A stretch of 64,000 nt of DNA. Source: Dyadobacter soli. Its GTDB lineage: Bacteria; Bacteroidota; Bacteroidia; Cytophagales; Spirosomataceae. Where the stretch lies: positions 186,001 through 250,000 of the forward strand of contig NZ_FNAN01000013.1 of assembly GCF_900101885.1 (NCBI RefSeq). Reading direction: 5' to 3'. Shown piece by piece: positions 27,001-34,542 of the stretch; within the stretch, counting starts at the first letter, position 1; each line of letters begins with the position of its first letter. The notes beneath the pieces were generated by a model. That model was given only the letters and a program-made list of their open reading frames with translations, searched no databases and had not been told where the DNA came from. The position numbers were made by a program, and so were the translations under genes.

Positions 27001-27427
27001 CGGCATCAGCGAGCCGGTGCAGGCCATTTACTACAACGACCAGCAGCCCGACAAGATATTTTACCAGGGCCTGGCCTGGCTGAAACTCGACGCACCGGAA
27101 AAAGCCCGGGCGATATTCGAACGTTTCGTACAGTTTGCCGACGCGCATTTGAACGACGATATCCGCATCGATTATTTCGCAGTCTCGTTGCCCGATATGC
27201 TCGTTTTCGACGCCGATCTTAACCTGCGCAACCGCGTGCATTGCCTGTATCTGAAAGGGCTGGGTTACCTCGGCCTGGGGGAATACGACGTCGCCAAAGC
27301 ATTGCTGGAAGAAGTTGTTTCGCTTAATGCAAACCATCAGGCGGCCGCTGCTTACCTGCAAATGTGGCCGTTTTTCGAGCCGCTCACCGGTGTAACGGCC
27401 TCCAACGACGCTACCTCCATTTCTTAA
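24008..27427 (+). CDS. DUF5107 domain protein with TPR repeats
   Basis: A 1139-residue protein without a signal peptide, so probably cytoplasmic. Residues about 1-340 form the DUF5107 domain, a galactose-mutarotase-like beta-sandwich (LKIMILPELGGRIQRAYDK, GGIEFNWPQHH). The rest is built of TPR-like helical pairs, for example YNLGLALFFQQKYKDAYDAF and LGNLWYDKRQYSEAIAAWEAA. Between residues about 698 and 712 a glycine/serine linker is encoded by a GTCAGG decamer repeat. The gene lies inside the galactose operon (79 bp after GH36, 18 bp before galK). A sugar-binding or carbohydrate-active role is likely but the reaction is unknown. Confidence 0.88.
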   Translation: MNVSAWTEKVTIPTYRAGEPEKNPMFLEKRVYQGSSGVVYPHPVIEKISDEKTDQEYNAVFLENEYLKIMILPELGGRIQRAYDKVQKRDFVYYNQVVKPALVGLAGPWISGGIEFNWPQHHRPSTFSPVDFSIEENADGSKTVWVSETEIMFRTKGMAGFTLYPGKAYLEIQGKLFNPTPFPQTFLWWANPAVKVNDDYQSVFPPDVFAVFDHGKRDVSDFPVATGTYYKVDYAPGTDISRYKNIPVPTSYMAIQSQYDFMGCYEHDTQAGMLHVADHHVSPGKKQWTWGNGDFGFAWDRNLTDEDGPYIELMTGMFTDNQPDFSWIQPNEAKSFEQYFMPYAKIGVVKNASKEAALNLEFVDNELNIKVYATSVYENASITLLKSGEEVASFTSTISPAGIFETVVKTDDTSQPELWKLIVADREGNELISWQPEAAGIDREIPKAATAAKAPADIEQIEDLFLNGLHLEQYRHATFRPEDYYEEGLRRSPEDVRCNNAMGLLLLRRGQFAKAQPYFEKAVATLLKRNPNPYDGEPHYNLGLALFFQQKYKDAYDAFFKATWNDAFQHSAFLFLARIAAQEGKWADALKLVEKSLIRNYHSPSVRHLKAALLRKTGQYTAAAKLAHESLGIDRFNFGCLLEWYWAEKEQDIADETLLVSLTERMRGALQNYQELALAYAHAGMYAEAAEVFRIYDGQVMSGSGQGLSGSNVDSRVAGLVSPLVYYYLGWFTQQSGDLGNALSYFQKAAGLNPAFCFPNKIEEVTILQSAIALNPADGNAHSLLGNLWYDKRQYSEAIAAWEAAIRLAPGLATPYRNLSLAYYNKLGKKQEALALLEKAFTLDSTDARVLMELDQLYKILHKPADERLALLDEYPVLVEDRDDLYLERVTLLNSLFRYEEAKALLAARKFHPWEGGEGKVLSQFLVCHIELAKQAIEVQEFEGALALLNATRVYPENLGEGKIYGTQENDVDYLMALAYAGLQQEEQAMAYFKNATIGISEPVQAIYYNDQQPDKIFYQGLAWLKLDAPEKARAIFERFVQFADAHLNDDIRIDYFAVSLPDMLVFDADLNLRNRVHCLYLKGLGYLGLGEYDVAKALLEEVVSLNANHQAAAAYLQMWPFFEPLTGVTASNDATSIS
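26100..26140 (+). repeat. In-frame GTCAGG decamer repeat inside the DUF5107-TPR gene
   Basis: Four units of 10, 11, 10 and 10 bp, each starting GTCAGG, run from 26100 to 26140 and encode a flexible Gly/Ser linker. The reading frame is kept. The same core and period, on the other strand, occurs at 59611-59660. Confidence 0.8.
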
Positions 27428-27445
27428 TCATCGATTTCAAACCCT

Positions 27446-28603
27446 ATGCATACCCTTTCCAGAAGCGATCTGACCCGGCTGTTTGCAAGTGCCTTCGAAG
27501 GCACGCCGGATCTGATCGTCCGCTCGCCGGGCCGGATCAACCTCATCGGAGAGCATACCGATTACAACAATGGTTTTGTGCTGCCGGCGGCGATCAGTCA
27601 GGCGGTGTATGTCGCTATCCGTCGCCGCGAGGATGATAGAATCCATTTATACGCCGCTGATTACAATGAAAGAGTGTCGGCGAATACCGCCGCGCTGACG
27701 CCCACGGGCACCTGGGCGGACTATGTTCTCGGGGTTGCCGATCAGTTTCAAAAGGCCGGTCACGCAGTGCCGGGTTTTGACCTTGTTATGACAGGTAATA
27801 TTCCGGCCGGTGCAGGGCTTTCGTCCTCGGCGGCCATCGAATGCGCCGTCGCATTTGGCCTGAATGAATTGCTGGGTGGCGGTTTCGACCGGTTGCAGCT
27901 CGTGAAAATGGCGCAGGCGGCGGAGCATGCTTTCGCGGGTGTGCGTTGCGGGATCATGGATATGTTCGCAAGTATGTTCGGGAAAAAGGACCACGCCATG
28001 CTGCTCGATTGTCGCTCGCTCGAATACCGCTACGTGCCGCTGACGATGGAGGGGCATCACCTGGTGCTTTTCAATTCCAATGTGAAGCATTCCCTGGCCT
28101 CGTCGGAGTACAACGTGCGGCGGCAGGAATGCGAGGAAGGTGTTTCACTGATGCAAACCGAATACCCGGCGATCCGTGATATGCGCGATGTGACGTTGGA
28201 AATGCTGGCCGCATTCAAAGGGCGCATGCCTGTAAATGTATTCAAAAGGTGCAGCTATGTGGTCAACGAAAACGCCCGCTTGCTCGCTGCTTGCGACGAC
28301 CTGCAAAGTGGCGACCTGGCGGCATTGGGCATAAAACTCAATGCTACGCACGCCGGTTTGAGCCAGGCGTACGAAGTAAGCTGCCCCGAACTCGATTTCC
28401 TCGCGGACGCCGCGCTCGCGCATCCCGCAGTAGCAGGTGCGCGTATGGTAGGCGGCGGCTTCGGCGGCTGCACGATCAACCTTGTGCGCGATGGTTTTGT
28501 GGACGAAGTGATAGGCACTGTCAGCGATGCTTATCTGCAAAAGATGGACAAAATTACGGAAGTTTACCAGGTAGTTACAGCCGACGGAACCTCGCTGCTT
28601 TGA
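27446..28603 (+). CDS. galK: Galactokinase
   Basis: A 385-residue GHMP kinase close in length to E. coli GalK (382). The signature PGRINLIGEHTDYNNGFVLP is present near residue 30, the ATP-binding GNIPAGAGLSSSAA at about 117-130, and the third GHMP motif GARMVGGGFGGC near 333. It phosphorylates alpha-D-galactose to galactose-1-phosphate with ATP in the cytoplasm. It starts 18 bp after the DUF5107-TPR gene and is followed by a sugar transporter and galT, so the operon delivers galactose into the Leloir pathway. Confidence 0.97.
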   Translation: MHTLSRSDLTRLFASAFEGTPDLIVRSPGRINLIGEHTDYNNGFVLPAAISQAVYVAIRRREDDRIHLYAADYNERVSANTAALTPTGTWADYVLGVADQFQKAGHAVPGFDLVMTGNIPAGAGLSSSAAIECAVAFGLNELLGGGFDRLQLVKMAQAAEHAFAGVRCGIMDMFASMFGKKDHAMLLDCRSLEYRYVPLTMEGHHLVLFNSNVKHSLASSEYNVRRQECEEGVSLMQTEYPAIRDMRDVTLEMLAAFKGRMPVNVFKRCSYVVNENARLLAACDDLQSGDLAALGIKLNATHAGLSQAYEVSCPELDFLADAALAHPAVAGARMVGGGFGGCTINLVRDGFVDEVIGTVSDAYLQKMDKITEVYQVVTADGTSLL

Positions 28604-28653
28604 CGGCATTCCGCCCATTTAAAAACCCAACAAAAAACAGACCCTTGAACCCT

Positions 28654-29991
28654 ATGAATGAGGCTCCCGCATACAACAGTTCCTACATCCTGGGCATCTC
28701 CCTGATCTCCGCGCTGGGTGGTTATCTTTTCGGCTTCGATTTCGCGGTGATTGCCGGCGCGCTGCCGTTTTTGCAGCAGCAATTCGGGCTCGACGTGTAT
28801 TGGGAAGGCTTCGCAACCGGCAGTCTGGCCTTGGGCGCGATCCTGGGTTGCATTGTGGCCGGCTCGGTTTCCGATCGTTACGGTCGCAGGCCGGGATTGC
28901 TGCTTGCGGCGGCGATTTTCGGGGTTTCGTCTATTGCTATGGCTCTTGCGCCGGATCGTAATGCATTTATCGCCTTTCGTTTCGTGGCGGGAATAGGCGT
29001 GGGAATGGCTTCCATGCTCTCGCCGGTTTACATCGCCGAAATAGCCCCGGCGCATTTGCGTGGGCGAATGGTGGCGATCAACCAGCTTACGGTCGTGATC
29101 GGTATCCTTGTGACAAACCTTGTTAATTACGGCTTACGCAACCAGGGCGACGATGCCTGGCGATGGATGTTCGGCCTGGGTGCGGTGCCTTCCGTGGCAT
29201 TTGTAATCGGGGCGTTCTTTTTGCCGGAAAGTCCGCGATGGCTCTTGATGGCCGGTCGGGGTGAAAAGGCGGCCGAAGTGCTGGGCAAAATCGGGAACCG
29301 CGCATATATGCACGAGGCACTCGATAAAATGCGGGCTTCGATGGGAACAGTGCAGGTGCAGGGTTCCTATGCCGATGTTTTCAAAAAAGCCGTGTTCCCG
29401 GTGGTGCTTACGGGCATTGTGCTGGCCGTTTTCCAGCAGCTCTGCGGGATCAATGTGGTTTTTAATTACACACCTAAAATCTTCCAGAGCATCGGCGTAT
29501 CGCAGGACGGGCAGCTTTTGCAAACCATTTTCATCGGCTGCATTAACCTCGTGTTCACGATTGCCGCGATGCTTCTGGTAGATAAGTTAGGTCGTAAACC
29601 GCTGATGCTCATCGGTGCCGGCGGGCTGGCCGTTTTGTACATTATCGTAGCGATGATGCTCGCCAAAAGCTCGCCCGATGTGGCCTGGTTCCTGCTCGCT
29701 GCGATCGGTATTTATGCCATGACCCTCGCGCCCGTGACTTGGGTGCTGATCTCCGAAATCTTCCCGAACCAGATCCGGAGCCAGGCGTCCACCGTAGCCG
29801 TACTATGCCTCTGGGCAGCCTATTTCGTACTCGTTTTCACGTTCCCGATCCTTTTTGAGAAATTCAAAGACCATACTTTTTACATCTATTCCGCCATCTG
29901 CTTTGCGGGGCTGGTATTTACCTGGCTCAAAGTCCGGGAGACCAAAGGCAAGACCCTCGAAGAAATCGGCGAAGTTTTCAGTGCACATTAA
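28654..29991 (+). CDS. MFS sugar porter (probable galactose:H+ symporter)
   Basis: A 445-residue twelve-helix transporter of the MFS sugar-porter family. Signatures are GGYLFGFDFAVIAGALPF in helix 1, DRYGRRPGLLL between helices 2 and 3, PESPRWLL after helix 6, QQLCGINVVFNYTP in helix 7 and DKLGRKPLML between helices 8 and 9. The ATG at 28654 matches the family start; a longer in-frame opening upstream is an artefact overlapping galK. Substrate is inferred as galactose from its place between galK and galT; xylose or arabinose transport cannot be excluded by sequence alone. Its TAA overlaps the galT ATG by one base. Confidence 0.93.
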   Translation: MNEAPAYNSSYILGISLISALGGYLFGFDFAVIAGALPFLQQQFGLDVYWEGFATGSLALGAILGCIVAGSVSDRYGRRPGLLLAAAIFGVSSIAMALAPDRNAFIAFRFVAGIGVGMASMLSPVYIAEIAPAHLRGRMVAINQLTVVIGILVTNLVNYGLRNQGDDAWRWMFGLGAVPSVAFVIGAFFLPESPRWLLMAGRGEKAAEVLGKIGNRAYMHEALDKMRASMGTVQVQGSYADVFKKAVFPVVLTGIVLAVFQQLCGINVVFNYTPKIFQSIGVSQDGQLLQTIFIGCINLVFTIAAMLLVDKLGRKPLMLIGAGGLAVLYIIVAMMLAKSSPDVAWFLLAAIGIYAMTLAPVTWVLISEIFPNQIRSQASTVAVLCLWAAYFVLVFTFPILFEKFKDHTFYIYSAICFAGLVFTWLKVRETKGKTLEEIGEVFSAH

Positions 29992-31040
29992 TGATGAACG
30001 CATTCGATCTGACCGAACACCCGCACCGGCGTTACAACCCGCTTACCGGCGAATGGATACTCGTTTCGCCCCACCGCGCCAAACGGCCCTGGCAGGGCCA
30101 GCAGGAAGCCATCCCGCGTCCCGTATCTGTGCCCCACGACCCGGAATGTTACCTCTGCCGCGGCAATGAGCGCTCCAACGGCGCCACTAACCCCGATTAC
30201 ACAGACACTTTTGTGTTCGAAAACGACTTCGGCGCATTGAACCAATCCGTACCCGAAGGCGGCTTTGGCGAAGGTGGCCTGCTGCTGGCCGAAGCCGAAC
30301 GGGGCATTTGCAAGGTAATATGCTTCTCGCCCCGCCACGACCTTACCCTGGCCGATATGGAAGTGGCCGACATCCGGAAAGTCGTCGACGTCTGGCGCGA
30401 GGAGTATGCCGCATTAGGCGCTTTGGATTTCATCCGTTACGTGCAGATTTTTGAGAATAAGGGCGCGATGATGGGTTGCAGCAACCCGCACCCGCACGGG
30501 CAGGTGTGGGCGCAAAGCTCGGTACCTGTGGAGCCGGCGAGGGAAACGGTCATGCAGGAGGCATATTTTGCTAAAAATGGCCGCAGTCTGTTGTCGGATT
30601 ACCTGGAAATCGAATTGAAGGACCGGAAACGCATTGTCGCGGAAAATGAGCATTTTGCATTGCTCGTGCCGTTTTGGGCTGTTTGGCCGTTTGAAACGAT
30701 GGTGGTGAGCAAAAGGCATTTCGGCAACATCCTGCAAATGGACGAGGCCGAATGCGACGCGTTCGCGGACATTACCAAAACCATAACAGCCGCTTATGAC
30801 CAGCTCTTTGGCATTTCATTTCCTTACTCCTCGGGCATTCACCAGACGCCCACCGACGGGAAGGAATACCCGGGCTGGCATTTTCACATGCATTACTACC
30901 CGCCGCTGCTGCGTTCCGCCACCGTGAAGAAATTTATGGTCGGTTACGAGCTCATGGGCAATCCGCAGCGCGACATTACCCCAGAGGTAAGCGCCGGGCG
31001 CCTTCGCGCATTGGTTGTAAACCGGGAAGTTGTATTTTGA
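29991..31040 (+). CDS. galT: Galactose-1-phosphate uridylyltransferase
   Basis: A 349-residue enzyme that exchanges galactose-1-phosphate with UDP-glucose. The nucleophile is His169 within SNPHPHGQVW, the diagnostic HPH motif. Zinc-site features CYLCRGN (near 50) and the C-terminal SGIHQTPTDG and HMHYYPP stretches are also present. ATGATG at the start allows a second start at 29994. Translation is coupled to the transporter gene by a 1-base stop/start overlap. No galE lies in the window, so UDP-galactose must be recycled by an epimerase encoded elsewhere. Confidence 0.97.
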   Translation: MMNAFDLTEHPHRRYNPLTGEWILVSPHRAKRPWQGQQEAIPRPVSVPHDPECYLCRGNERSNGATNPDYTDTFVFENDFGALNQSVPEGGFGEGGLLLAEAERGICKVICFSPRHDLTLADMEVADIRKVVDVWREEYAALGALDFIRYVQIFENKGAMMGCSNPHPHGQVWAQSSVPVEPARETVMQEAYFAKNGRSLLSDYLEIELKDRKRIVAENEHFALLVPFWAVWPFETMVVSKRHFGNILQMDEAECDAFADITKTITAAYDQLFGISFPYSSGIHQTPTDGKEYPGWHFHMHYYPPLLRSATVKKFMVGYELMGNPQRDITPEVSAGRLRALVVNREVVF

Positions 31041-31097
31041 ACCTGGAATGAACGCTTGCAGCATTGCATTTTGAACTGATTTTCAGCACGAGCGAGG

Positions 31098-32000
31098 ATG
31101 AAAGAGAAAGCATTAAGAAAAAGGGAAGGTTTCGAAGGGCAGCGCCTCATTGTGCTGCCCCGCAAAATCCAGAATGACTTCCTGGTCGACGACCCCATTA
31201 CCCGGCAGATTTACATTACCGACATCGGCTACTACCCCAAGGCGCAGTTCCATTATGTGGAACGGCCGCAGGGGATCAGCCAGCATATCATTATCTATTG
31301 CCTTAACGGCCATGGTTGGGTCGAAATCAACAAGAAGAAGATCGAAGTGGCGCCGTCGCAGTTTATCGCCATCCCGGCCAACACGCCACACCGCTATGGC
31401 TCGGCCACCGACGATCCCTGGACCATTTACTGGATCCATTTCAAAGGTCAGACGGCAGGCTATATCGTGGACCTTATTCTCAAAAATGCCAAAAATTACA
31501 AGCCGACATTGGCTTATAATGCTAACAGGATCAAGCTGTTCGAAGAAATTTATACCAATCTGGAAAAGGGTTACAGCGCCGACACCCTGCGGTATGTGAA
31601 CATGACCTTCTCGCATTTTCTGTCGTCGCTGCTCTACGAGGACAAGTTTAACAACATGGACACCGCCCAGGAAAGCCACGTAGTAGCCCACACGATCGAC
31701 CTTATGCAAAAGCGCATCGGCGACGTGATCAGCCTCAACGAATTCGCCTCCTTCGCCAACCTCTCGGTGTCGCATTTCTCCGTGCTCTTCCGCAGCAAAA
31801 CCGGCTATTCGCCCATCGAATATTTCAACCACCTGAAAATCCAGAAAGCCTGCCAGTACCTGACATTCACGAAAATGAGTATCAAGGAAATGGCCATCAT
31901 GCTCGGTGTCGAGGACCAGTATTACTTTTCAAGAATGTTTTCGAAACTGATGGATATCCCCCCGACGGAGTATCGGAAGCGGAATATGGTAAATGGGTGA
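31098..32000 (+). CDS. AraC family transcriptional regulator of the galactose operon
   Basis: A 300-residue regulator with an N-terminal cupin ligand-binding domain of the arabinose-binding type (YHYVERPQGISQHIIIYCL-like region near 45, FIAIPANTPHRYG near 90) and a C-terminal AraC double helix-turn-helix from about 200 (VISLNEFASFANLSVSHFS, IKEMAIMLGVEDQYYFSRMF). It follows galT by 57 bp on the same strand, so it is probably the local galactose-responsive activator. Inducer identity is inferred from context only. Confidence 0.92.
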   Translation: MKEKALRKREGFEGQRLIVLPRKIQNDFLVDDPITRQIYITDIGYYPKAQFHYVERPQGISQHIIIYCLNGHGWVEINKKKIEVAPSQFIAIPANTPHRYGSATDDPWTIYWIHFKGQTAGYIVDLILKNAKNYKPTLAYNANRIKLFEEIYTNLEKGYSADTLRYVNMTFSHFLSSLLYEDKFNNMDTAQESHVVAHTIDLMQKRIGDVISLNEFASFANLSVSHFSVLFRSKTGYSPIEYFNHLKIQKACQYLTFTKMSIKEMAIMLGVEDQYYFSRMFSKLMDIPPTEYRKRNMVNG

Positions 32001-32016
32001 GATGCTGGATGCGCTT

Positions 32017-32553
32017 TCAGAAGAACCGTTTAAAGCGCATTAGTTTTCGAATATCATGCAAGTCGTAGTACATAAGTTTTGTCTTATTGCTCGGTTTGTC
32101 TGTTGGTAACTCGTCGAATCCATTTTTATCATAGAACCCAACCGACTGCAGGTATGCGTCTACCAGCAAGAAGCGGCAACCGGCCGGACTGTTTTCTAAA
32201 AAGTAAATTTTAATATAATCCAGAATTTTCTTGCCGTAACCCGCGCCCTGGTATTTATGGTCGATCGCGAGCCGTCCGATCCGCAATGCAGGATAGCTGT
32301 TCCTACGCTTTGGATATGGGACACATTCTTTGATTTTTCGCCATTTATTGGTGTCTTCCTGACAGAGCCGATCATTTGAAACACAAAAGAAACCGACAAG
32401 GCTGTTGTTATCTTCCAAGATATAGCTGGTTGATAAAAGCTGGTCTTGGTAAGGCTTCGCATCGGTGAGTAAAAACTCGTTCAAGTCTTTGTCGTTGCAA
32501 TCAAATGGCGCAAACTCATAGTCAGGCGATAGCTTAACTATGCTCAGGTTCAT
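32017..32553 (-). CDS. GNAT family acetyltransferase, toxin-like
   Basis: A 178-residue GNAT protein. Motifs follow the TacT-like toxin group: FDCNDKDLNEFLLTDA near the N-terminus, SYILEDNNSLVGFFCVSND, PALRIGRLAIDHKYQGAGYG (acetyl-CoA loop QGAGYG) and FLLVDAYLQSVGFYDKNGF. Toxins of this kind acetylate aminoacyl-tRNA and stop translation; whether this one does is not known. Its start overlaps the 3' end of a small upstream gene by 20 bp, the usual antitoxin-toxin arrangement. It is located between two convergent galactoside gene sets and looks like an accessory insertion. Confidence 0.85.
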   Translation of the reverse strand: MNLSIVKLSPDYEFAPFDCNDKDLNEFLLTDAKPYQDQLLSTSYILEDNNSLVGFFCVSNDRLCQEDTNKWRKIKECVPYPKRRNSYPALRIGRLAIDHKYQGAGYGKKILDYIKIYFLENSPAGCRFLLVDAYLQSVGFYDKNGFDELPTDKPSNKTKLMYYDLHDIRKLMRFKRFF

Positions 32554-32740
32554 CTGGTTGTACTTTTTTTGTTTTTGGATTGTTTTCTACAAAAAGGGAC
32601 GCTATGAATTCATAGTTCTTTTTCATCTCCGCGTACTCCTCAGCTGTAATCATTTTGTTTCTGTTTGCATACAATTGCGCTTCAAATTTTCTCCACTCGC
32701 GTCTCGTTAACACCGGTGTTTCTTCAATAGGTCGTGCCAT
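32534..32740 (-). CDS. Small protein, putative antitoxin of the GNAT pair
   Basis: A 68-residue charged protein counted from MARPIEETPVLTRREWRK; a start at 32767 would add nine residues. It is mostly helical with the pattern EEYAEMKKNYEFIASLF. It does not show an obvious ribbon-helix-helix motif, so it is unlike the classical TacA antitoxin. The assignment rests on size, order and the 20-bp overlap with the GNAT gene. A good promoter precedes the ATG. Confidence 0.65.
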   Translation of the reverse strand: MARPIEETPVLTRREWRKFEAQLYANRNKMITAEEYAEMKKNYEFIASLFVENNPKTKKVQPDEPEHS

Positions 32741-32764
32741 GGTTTCTATCGTTAATGTCGAATG

Positions 32765-32796
32765 CAAAGGTAAGCCAATGTAAATGCTGAAAGCAA
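32765..32796 (-). promoter_or_regulatory. Promoter of the GNAT toxin-antitoxin-like pair
   Basis: On the minus strand TTG (32796-32794) is followed after 21 nt by TACCTTTG (32772-32765), an exact TAnnTTTG. A start near 32759 gives a leader of about 19 nt before the ATG at 32740. Confidence 0.5.
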
Positions 32797-32899
32797 TCTT
32801 TTGGCCGGGTTATTGCGTGGATTAGACTGGTATTCAGCGGGGAATGAATGAACGGTCGGGCATTAGTGCCGAGGGGTAGGTTTTGGTTATCAAAATTTG

Positions 32900-32931
32900 C
32901 AAAAAAATGGGCCGGAAGTAATTTCCGGCCC
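32900..32931 (-). terminator. Intrinsic terminator after susD
   Basis: Read on the minus strand, stem GGGCCGGAA (with its complement, 32909-32917 and 32923-32931) is followed by ATTTTTTT. It lies 43 bp past the susD stop and closes the SusC/SusD operon. Confidence 0.85.
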
Positions 32932-32973
32932 TGATAAGCCTCTTGGCCCCTTTTTACATTAAATCAATCCCCA

Positions 32974-34521
32974 TCACGGCTGATACCCCTGATTCTGATC
33001 GGCATCTGAGATATCCTCGTTTTGCAATACCTCCGTTAGCGGGATGGGGTATTTTTTGTGGAATTCCTGGATGGTGTTGCTTTCGGCGGCCCAGCGGTTG
33101 CGGGCTTTGATGAGAGAGACGAATTTGCCGGAGCGGATGAGATCCATCCGGCGCCATCCTTCGAAGCAGAGTTCGCGCATGCGCTCGTCGAGCATTTTGG
33201 TGCGGAATTCATCCTGGCTGAGGCCTGCGTTCCATTTCATCGCGCTCGGGAGCGTGCCGCCGAATGCGCGGGTGCGTACCTGGTCGTTCACGATCGCGAT
33301 GGCGTCGGGCGTGCGTTTGAGCTCGTTGAGGCATTCGGCGTAGCAGAGGAGCACGTCGGCGTAACGCATATAAATGATGTTTTTGCCTGAATACCAGAAA
33401 CTCATGGTGCCTTGCGTGCGCGGGTCTTCAAACTTTTTCACGTGCGGATCGAGCTCGTCGCCGCCGAAACCGGAGAGGAGTTTGGGCGGCTGGCCGTTGT
33501 ACGTGAAGTCGTAGCGGATGGACGCCGCTTTACGTGTATCGCCCGCTTCCCACACGCCGCCCGCGGTCGCGTCCTTGTACGCGTAGGCGGTAGGTACCAT
33601 CAGATCATAACCGCCGAAAGCGCAGTTTCCATCGATGGACGCCAATGCGCGGGAGCCCATTTGCCATTGCGTCTGGTTGTTGTCGGGGTAGGTGTTATTG
33701 AACTGGAATTCGTACAGTGACTCGCTGGAATTCGGTTTCGAAGGGTCGAACAGGTCGCCGAACTTCGGTACCAGACTGAATTTGCCCGATTGAATCACCC
33801 CATTGAACATATCCGCAGCCTTCTGATAATCACGCACATTCGCTTCCTGCGGGGCGTACAGGTACACCTTTCCAAGCAATGCCATCGCCGCATACTTGGT
33901 GACGCGCCGCTTGTCGGTTTGTGTTTCGGGCAGGTGATCCACAGCGAATTGCAGGTTTTTGATCAAATACTCATACACCTGCGGCAGCGGCTTGCGACTC
34001 GTACCGAACTCGTTCAGTTTGCCCGCGTCGATAATGGGTATTTCGCCCCAGTACTGCGTGAGTTCGAATGTCACAGCCGACCATATGAACGATGCCTCGC
34101 CGAGAAGCACATTCCGTTTCGCCTCGTCTTCGGTGTTGGTTTGCAATGCGAGAATGGCCTTTGCGGCAGCCGAAACGATCGGCCAGCGGAGGTCCCATTG
34201 CTGGGTTAATGCATTGTTGCGCGGGGCGAGGAAGCCGTCGTAGCGGTCCAGACCGGCCTGATCGGCCTCGGAGCGCACCTGAAATGCGCCCTGCTGCGAT
34301 TCGTCGCCGCCCAGCTGGAACATGAACCCGCCGCGATCTTTCCGCGCATTGCGCCAGTTGGTATAAAGCCCGGTGATCAGCGGGTCGATGTTTTCGAGTT
34401 TGGAAAACACCTGTTCCTGCGTGAGGGCGGTTTGCGGTTGCTGGTCGAGAAAGTCGGTACACGACACCGTGGAGGCCAGGATCAGTACCGGAAGTATGCC
34501 TAATGCAGCTCTTCTTTTCAT
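32974..34521 (-). CDS. SusD/RagB family surface glycan-binding lipoprotein
   Basis: A 515-residue protein with a lipoprotein signal (LILASTVSC then TDFLDQQPQ), so anchored in the outer membrane and surface exposed. The N-terminal SusD-like helical TPR part and the C-terminal SusD/RagB domain are recognisable (ELTQYWGEIPII, YMRYADVLLCYAECLNE, FEGWRRMDLIR). Together with the SusC protein encoded 21 bp upstream it captures an oligosaccharide and hands it to the transporter. The neighbouring GalM, GH97 and GH27/36-like genes suggest a galactose-containing glycan as ligand. An intrinsic terminator follows. Confidence 0.95.
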   Translation of the reverse strand: MKRRAALGILPVLILASTVSCTDFLDQQPQTALTQEQVFSKLENIDPLITGLYTNWRNARKDRGGFMFQLGGDESQQGAFQVRSEADQAGLDRYDGFLAPRNNALTQQWDLRWPIVSAAAKAILALQTNTEDEAKRNVLLGEASFIWSAVTFELTQYWGEIPIIDAGKLNEFGTSRKPLPQVYEYLIKNLQFAVDHLPETQTDKRRVTKYAAMALLGKVYLYAPQEANVRDYQKAADMFNGVIQSGKFSLVPKFGDLFDPSKPNSSESLYEFQFNNTYPDNNQTQWQMGSRALASIDGNCAFGGYDLMVPTAYAYKDATAGGVWEAGDTRKAASIRYDFTYNGQPPKLLSGFGGDELDPHVKKFEDPRTQGTMSFWYSGKNIIYMRYADVLLCYAECLNELKRTPDAIAIVNDQVRTRAFGGTLPSAMKWNAGLSQDEFRTKMLDERMRELCFEGWRRMDLIRSGKFVSLIKARNRWAAESNTIQEFHKKYPIPLTEVLQNEDISDADQNQGYQP

Positions 34522-34542
34522 TTCAAATATCTTTTAATAATG

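Noticed and set aside
26132..27361. 409-residue minus-strand frame in the DUF5107-TPR gene
   Set aside because: Antisense to clear TPR coding sequence; composition is that of a complementary shadow.
28249..28653. Long N-terminal extension of the sugar transporter
   Set aside because: It overlaps galK in another frame and precedes the typical sugar-porter start at 28654.
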